A DNA stretch of 64,000 bases from assembly GCA_030248195.1 (NCBI GenBank), contig JASAND010012507.1, positions 53,556-117,555 of the forward strand, written 5' to 3'. Positions 57,346 through 64,000 of this stretch are shown here, in pieces (position 1 is the first letter of the stretch; each line of letters starts with the position of its first letter). The position numbers were made by a program, and so were the translations under genes. The notes beneath the pieces are model-generated. The model worked only from the letters and a program-made list of their open reading frames with translations, did no database searches and was not told where the DNA came from. Source of the DNA: Trissonchulus latispiculum (taxonomy: Eukaryota; Nematoda; Enoplea; Enoplida; Ironidae).

Positions 57346-59600
57346 GCATATAAACAATAACACTATAAAGAAAATTAGATAAAGGTAGGTAAGATTATAA
57401 AAATCTAAGGCCAGCTCAGCTAAAAAAACCAAATTTGAGTCTACGACGTGACCACGAAACAGGCCAATAAAGTTTGCATCAAACTGGCAGCCTGATGATT
57501 AAATGGGTAATTTGATCAGTCAGTACTTTTTCTGAGAGAAAGCCTAGGCGACCGCTGATTATGTACGCTGTGCGCTACAGTTCATCATGTGCTCCGGTAA
57601 TGGTAAAAGTTCTCACAAGGCTAACACACTAACTCCGATCAATGCTGAAAGAGCAATTCTAAGCTTATGAGTTCTAGCAATCTCCCTGCTGACTTCAGCT
57701 AAAAGAGACATATACAATGACTGTTGGCTATGTCTCCTCTCCTACCTCTAGAAATATGCCTAATCAGACTTTTACGCTGAACATTCACCGCCCTCACCCA
57801 TGAATACTTAAACAGCTTGTTCAAAGACATAGAGATACAGCAACGGTACTTGTTGCACTTTCTAATTTAAGAGAATATGTTTCATTGCAGCTAGCGTTTG
57901 ATAAGGAGGCTGGGTCTGCTTTCTTTCAGTTCATCAATTGAAATTCTACAACCATATATACTTTTTTGACGAAATCTTCGTTAATAATAACAGGAAAATA
58001 TATACCAGGACTTTTGACGAACATTTAATATAGGTTACACAAGCCTGTTCTAATCCAGCATCGTGAAGTGGTCATCCTCAACTGTTCCCCATAGCTAACT
58101 TCTAATAAAATGACAGATCATTCTACTGCATTGCATTGGTATTTAACCACAACTATATTGCACGGTAGGTATACAGACCGTCCGAATGTAATATTGGAAA
58201 TTGTCGAATCCTGACCCTGAGAAAAATCAACCATATCGAATTTGAAACCACAGCACTAACGTGATGCTAATGTATCGGGAAATAACCCTTTTATGCAATA
58301 TTTTTCATCGGTTATTTAAATGTCGCCTGAAGCATTGAGTGTGACTGCTAAGTTTTGCTTAAGATTTGCTTAAGATCAAAAGGTGATTACAACTGTGATA
58401 CTGGAAGTACAGTTACAAGGATACCGTTGAATAATAAAACAAGTGGGCACTTCAATGGTAAAGTCAAATAACAACACTGTTATTAGGCTTTGTGTTAGAA
58501 CGCAACAAATGTAGGAGGAGACCACATTTAAAATCTGTGTCTGTAATGTCAACGGCAAACCTAATTGCAGCAGCCCTAAAGGTTATTTGCAGCAGACTCA
58601 TTAAGGGGGTACTTAGGAGCTGGATTTTTGGAATTACACAAAAAGACTGAATGCAAACGTAGCACAGGTGTAAACCCATTCCCTAAACAATAAGGCTATT
58701 TCGTCAATCGAAAGGGTAGTTCAGAAAATTTTTTAATTCAATTTTCAAAAAGCTTCGCTGAAGTCAGCTAAAATCTGTCCTTAACTTTATGACGTTAGCT
58801 GTCATATTTCCGAAACTGCATCAGCTCTTGACACCTTGTCGTATGCGGCTGTCGTTTTTGAAACTTTGTAATAAAAGTGAATATCGGCTTAAGCCCTCGC
58901 CTTCTGAAAATAAATATGTGATGAGAATAAACAGCTACATAGTGTGGTGAAATCCCAATAGCTTTGGTCAACTGTTTACTAATCGTTATCAAACCCTGGC
59001 GTTTACTAAGCTGCGGTGAAAAGCCAGCAATCCTAGAAAACAAAAGACGAACAGAACGTGCGCTAATAATTATTGTGGAATTTAATTTCAAAACCTTAAT
59101 AAACAGTCTTTCAGAAACAAACGCTCACAAACAAACTCACTGTTGGGGTATAAAACGGGGTAATAAGGATTAAGGAACACCTGATAATAAAGGACAATTT
59201 TCTTGTTTTTCGTGTGTCATTTGACATGGACAAACTAATTACTATGAATACAGTACCATTTTAAAGCCCCATTTCCTCTTTTTCTAATGAAGTTTAGATC
59301 TTGCGGTATATTTCATTCACGCAAAAGATATTAACAATTATTTGGAAGTGGTCATTTTAGGATTTTTTCAATGTCCCGTGTTTTCAAGTTTGGAAGATTT
59401 TTAATTGATCTACCGGATTCTTTTTTATGATTTCTGCTGCAAGTCCCTTGCATCGTTTGAAAGAGCGAAAGTACAGAATGTTATAGCGTCACACTTTTTA
59501 GCTATTTGATTTTTGTTTGACCTCATTGGCTAGATGTCTTTTTCAGGTAATAAGGGACGGTAACTTTGGATATTAAGGGGGGGGGCGACAACACTTTTGC
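57346..59600. other. Intergenic, no gene recognised
   Basis: No exon, RNA gene or terminal repeat stands out. A GGGGGGG run at about 59577 marks the edge of the next repeat. Confidence 0.45.
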
Positions 59601-59604
59601 CCAG

Positions 59605-60766
59605 ACTTTGTCCGATCGGCCTAATTTTCGGCGAAGTCATAGAGCATGGGTGCGGTCAAAAATACTTGGTGGTTGGTTCTTAGCTGCCTTCCATCCATGC
59701 GCAGCCGTCGGATTTATGTAACTGCCCCCACCCTTTTCACAACTACCAACATAATTAAGTAAAAATCTCTCCTGGCTGCAAGACCCTAGCTACAAGGTTA
59801 CCATTTGCCATGATTTGGCACATGTGTCCTTATCTGCAGAAAAATATTAGACGTCTCTATCTTATCCGCATCTAAGGGAATTACTCTTCAAATTGAAGTT
59901 TCGGTAAAAATTTAAAACATTTTGGCTAACGAAAGGAATATTTTATTACTGGTGCGAGCCATAAGGCTGTAATTTGGCATAAAAGGAGACCCTATAGGAG
60001 TACTCATTTGTGCCAAATGGCAAGAAATTCTGCCGCCTCAAAAAATTTTATGTCAACTTTAATCATCAAAAATAGTCAAAATCGCCTTTTTTGGGCAATG
60101 GCACCCCAGAAATCGAAAAAATCAAACTTTTTGAAATAAATTTATTTGAGATATTTGAACCTGCGTGGTCGAAAACACACCCACAAAAGATCTCAGCTCG
60201 TTTAGTGAAGGTTTTTGGACTTCTATGGCTGCAGAAACCCTATATATACACAGGATCCGACAGTCTGAAAATGGCGGTTTCGGCAATTTTTGAAGATTAA
60301 AGTTGACATAAAAATTCCTTCAAGCGGTAAAATTTCTTGCCATTTGGCAAAAATGAGTACTCCTGTAGGGCCTTTGTATATGCCAAATTACAGCCTTATA
60401 GCTCGCACCAGTAATAAAATTTTCCTGTCGTTAGCCAAGTTTTTAAATTTTTGCAGAAACTTCAACTTTGAAGAGTAATTCCCTTAGATGCAGCTAAGAT
60501 AGAGACGTCTAGTATTTTTCTGCAGATAGGGCATATGCCAAATCACATTGGCAAATGGCAACCTTTCAGCTGGGGTTTTGCAGCCAGCAAAGATTTTTAA
60601 TTAATTATGTTTGTAGTTGTGAAAAAGTGGGGGTCGGGCACTTAAACGCGACGGCTGCACATGACTGGAAAACAGCTAAGATCTGAGACCCGGTATTTTT
60701 TTGACCCACCCATGCTCTAAATCTTAGCCAAAAGTAGGCCAATCGGACAACTAAAATGGGGGACTA
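59605..60766. mobile_element. Foldback element E, copy 1
   Basis: The left arm starts TTTGTCCGATCGGCCTAATT and the right arm ends AGTAGGCCAATCGGACAA. Arms of about 470 bp (59605-60085 and 60301-60766) share GTGCGAGCC, GGCTGTAATTTGGCATA and GAGTACTCATTTGTGCC. A unique centre of about 215 bp contains ACCCACAAAAGATCTCAGCT. No protein is encoded. Confidence 0.8.
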
Positions 60767-60786
60767 AAATGGGGGTGCCCCGAATT

Positions 60787-63340
60787 TGTCCGATTGGCCT
60801 ACTTTTCGGCGAACATATAGAGCATGGGTGTGGTCAAAAAAGTACTTGGTCGTTGGTTCTTAGCTGCCTTCCAGCCATGTGCAGTCGTCGGGTTTATGTG
60901 CCCGACCCCCCCCCCTTTTTCAAGACTACCAACATAATTAATTAAAAATTTCAGCTGGCTGCGAGACCCTGGCTTCAAGGTTGCCATTCGCCAATATGAT
61001 TTGGCACATATGTCCCTACCTGCAGAAAAATACTAGATGTCTGTATCTTATCTGCATCTAAGGGAATTACTGTTTAATAGTGATGTGGATCGGATCGGAT
61101 AGCCAAAATCAACTACCGATCCGATCCGGCAAATGGCCGGCGATCCGATCCGATCCAGCCCCGGATCGGACCGATCCGATCCGATCCGACCATAATGTTA
61201 ATTTTCATTTGTAGACACTTAAATTGCTATATTTTCCGATTTCCCCTTATTTTGCAAAACTCTTCGTCAAACTTCTCACCTGAATCATAATGAATAATTC
61301 TGAAAGTCCGTATCAGAAACTGCAGCTGCAGAATGATGTGTGGTCACTTTGAAAAATAACGATTTGTTTTGTTTTGGGTGTTTAAAATCTAGTGAGAACT
61401 ACGCAAAACACAGTGAGAAATGAGAACTATACAAGGATAAGATAAAATTGAAGAAACTAGGGTGTAAGACCAAAAAATGTGCGTAGAAACTTTGGTCGTA
61501 TTTATAAGCAAGTAGTGTATATGTTTTAGCATCATTCGGAATTGGAGACGACATGGAAAATATATAAAATTATATTATATATAATATATATAATATAATA
61601 TATATATATATTATATTATATAATTTTATTATATAAAACGGTTTTATGTACGGAAAATCTAAAATATACAACGGAATATACAAAGGTTGGCTAAGATTTA
61701 GGCACATTAACGATTTAGTTTTTTCGTGATCAAATAGATCTGGTTCCGAGACATAGGTATTGTTGTACTTACAACCTTTTCAACCAAAGAACATCAAAGT
61801 TTCGGGTTCTCAAAATGTAAATATTTAATGCTCACGAAATGGTTATCATTTAAAAGCTCTTGACAATCTGAACACGTTTAATACAATCATTTCCCAAAAT
61901 GCACTCAATTCCCAAATTCACGAAAACAAGATTTTTCCGGATTTAAGTGTTTGCCATCGCCAACAAGCCATGGGTCTTGGCTGACAGGCCTTGACGAGCT
62001 GAACAATCTTTGTAATACAACTAGATCCCAGAAATAACCCCTGTTTCCTAGATTCATAAAAACTTCCAACCATGAATAGTGAACTCGAAAAATTGGAACA
62101 TTTTCAGGTATTGGTTCCAGCTCATAATTAGCTTCTAATACCATATCATTCAAATGCAAGTGCAAAAATATGCACCTGGAACATCTCTATTTGATCACGG
62201 TTACAAAATTTTGTATGTGGTAAAATTTTGGAGAAATTAAATATTTTTAATAAAAATAATTAATATTAAATATTAAATACTTCCCGTGATTCAATCCCGA
62301 TATGCAGGTTGTTCTAAATCTCAAGTTCAGGACGATTCTAAAAAATATATATTGTTGGGGTTTGCTCTGAAGGCATAAATTCGCAATAAACGACCAAAGT
62401 TAGCACACACAATTTTGGTCGCACAATAGCATTTATACAAAAGTGCGTCCGGCGGATTTTGCAGGCTTTCCACTTCTCAGCAAACGCACTTTGGCGAAAC
62501 GTTTTCCTTCCAATTTCAGACAACGTTCCTATTAGTTGAGAACTTTTAATCATACCAGAATAAGTCCCTCTCAGCGGTCAGCGGTACTAAATTTAAAAAG
62601 CGGAACAGACTGTCCAAAAATTAATTAGCAGGCAATATTAGAGAGCAATCCCATTGACTCTTTTTTATATATGCGTATAAAAAATTTGTTTTTCCAGAGA
62701 GAGAACATGAAACAAAAACATTAACAACAGAAAATTCAACATTTGAACAAAATTCCGAAAAGATTTTAAAAATTCCTTCGAAAACATTTTGCAATTTTGT
62801 AAAAAAATTGGTACAAATTTTCAAAATTTGCCTCATTTGCCGGATCGGCGATCCGGAAAAATCAAACCGATCCGATCCGGCCGATCCGATCCGAAAATTT
62901 GTCGATTTGATCCGACCCCGGATCGGTCGATCCGATCCGATCCGCCGATCCGATCCACATCACTACTGTTTAAGGTTGAAGTTTCGGCAAAAATTTAAAA
63001 ATTTTTGGCTAACGAAAGGAATATTTTATTACTGGTGCGAGCCAAAAGGCTGTAATTTGGCATAAAAGGAGACCCTATAGGAGTACTCATTTGTGCCAAA
63101 TGGCAAGAAATTCTGCCCCGTGAAAAATTTTTTATGTCAACTTTAATCTTCAAAAATTGAAAAAACCCCTTTTTAGTCTGTAAGATCCTGTGTAGAGGAT
63201 TCCTGCAGCCATAGAAGTCACAAACCTTCACTAATCGAGCTGAAATCTTTTGTGGGTGTGTTTTCGACCACTCTGAGTTCAAATATCTCAAAAAGTTTTA
63301 ATTTCAAAAATTGCAATTTTTCGATTTCTGGGGTACCATT
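60787..63340. mobile_element. Foldback element E, copy 2, truncated and interrupted by a hAT-type insertion
   Basis: 60787-61077 plus 62974-63165 repeat the arm of copy 1. 63166-63340 is the inverse of the copy 1 centre, so this copy lies in the opposite orientation and loses its second arm at about 63340. The hAT-type element at 61078-62965 splits the arm. Confidence 0.8.
61078..62965. mobile_element. hAT-type non-autonomous element with exact 8-bp target duplication
   Basis: TAGTGATGTGGATCGGATCG opens it and CGATCCGATCCACATCACTA closes it. CTGTTTAA flanks both ends (61070-61077 and 62966-62973). GATCGGATCC-type repeats extend about 110 bp in from each end. An AT palindrome (61558-61640) lies inside. 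The 1,888-bp element has no transposase frame. Removing it rejoins the foldback arm exactly as in copy 1. Confidence 0.95.
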
Positions 63341-63344
63341 GTGT

Positions 63345-64000
63345 GTTTTCATTTGCAGGAATTGGTGCATTTTGAAATGTTGTATTAAACGTGTTCAGGT
63401 GTCAAAAAACTTGTGATAACCATTTCGTGAGCACAAATATTTACATTTTTGAGAACCCGAAACTTTGATGTTCTTTGGTTAATAAGGTTGTAAGTACAGC
63501 AATACCTATGTCGAGAACCAGATCTGTTGATCACGAAAAAACTAAATCGTTAATGTGCTTGTAAGCTTTACAGTACTTCCCGTTGTATATTTTTAGATTT
63601 TCCGTACATAAAACCGTTTTTATATAATAAAATTATATAATATAATATATATATATATTATATTATATATATTATATATAATATAATTTTATATATTTTC
63701 CATGTCGTCTCAATTCCGAATGATCTTAAAATTGCTTATAAATACGGCCAGAAATTTCTACGACCAAAGTTTCAATTTTATCTTATCCTTGTATAGTTCT
63801 CATTTCTCACTGTGTTTTGCGTAGTTCTCACTAGATTTTAAACACCCAAAACAAAACAAAATCGTTATTTTTCAAAGTGACCACATCATTCTGCAGCTGC
63901 AGTTTGATACGAGACTTTCAGAATTATTCATTACTCGATTCAGGTGAGAAGTTTGACGAAAAATTTTGCAAAAATGGGAAAATCGGAAAATATAGCAATT
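63345..64000. mobile_element. Second copy of the hAT-type element, partial and inverted
   Basis: This is the reverse complement of 61217-61905, including the AT palindrome (63615-63692), CTGCAGCTGCAG and TTCTCACTGTGTTTTGCGTAG. Its inner boundary corresponds to mid-element, so it is truncated at the left. The right part runs off the window. Confidence 0.85.

Overview
The window is animal (metazoan) nuclear DNA. It holds spliced genes with GT-AG introns, TATA-type promoter sequence, LINE and Penelope-like retroelement remains, many terminal-inverted-repeat and foldback DNA transposons, and a dinucleotide microsatellite over 650 bp long. The RTE-type LINE resembles families common in flatworms, molluscs and other spiralians, but the sequence alone does not fix the phylum. 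Nothing looks bacterial, organellar or viral.

Genes are few. Two short minus-strand exons at the left edge (105-619) encode the central part of the ESCRT-I subunit VPS28. A six-exon plus-strand gene (32355-39011) encodes a protein of about 508 residues that I do not recognise; its N-terminal half is helical and its tail is Ser/Pro-rich with a SUMO-interaction-like motif. A three-exon plus-strand gene (44216-46749) with a TATA box encodes an unrecognised 165-residue secreted protein. A minus-strand CDS without internal introns (53490-54203) encodes a four-transmembrane protein. A further minus-strand exon (43799-43975) is tentative.

The rest is a mosaic of nested repeats. 2.1-8.9 kb: TIR elements, G-tract MITEs and a decayed RTE LINE cut by one MITE. 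9.1-17.7 kb: three copies of a composite element built from 145-bp and 163-bp minisatellites with an asymmetric end and a terminal hairpin. Two of these copies lie inside an older foldback element. 17.7-23.4 kb: a Penelope-like fragment and G/C-homopolymer MITEs, one nested with a TSD. 23.5-28.4 kb: TIR element, a 150-bp tandem array and nested foldbacks. 28.4-32.3 kb: more MITEs. 41-44 kb: a hAT-type element and a TIR element full of CACAAGTC motifs. 44.7-49.7 kb: an inverted repeat pair, one arm carrying a 974-bp LINE with a 15-bp TSD. 50.3-52.9 kb: foldback with 745-bp arms. 59.6-64 kb: foldbacks interrupted by a hAT-type element with an exact 8-bp TSD, plus a partial inverted second copy.

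The genes show no functional connection to one another. The repeats interact by nesting, so flanking duplications give the relative age of several insertions.
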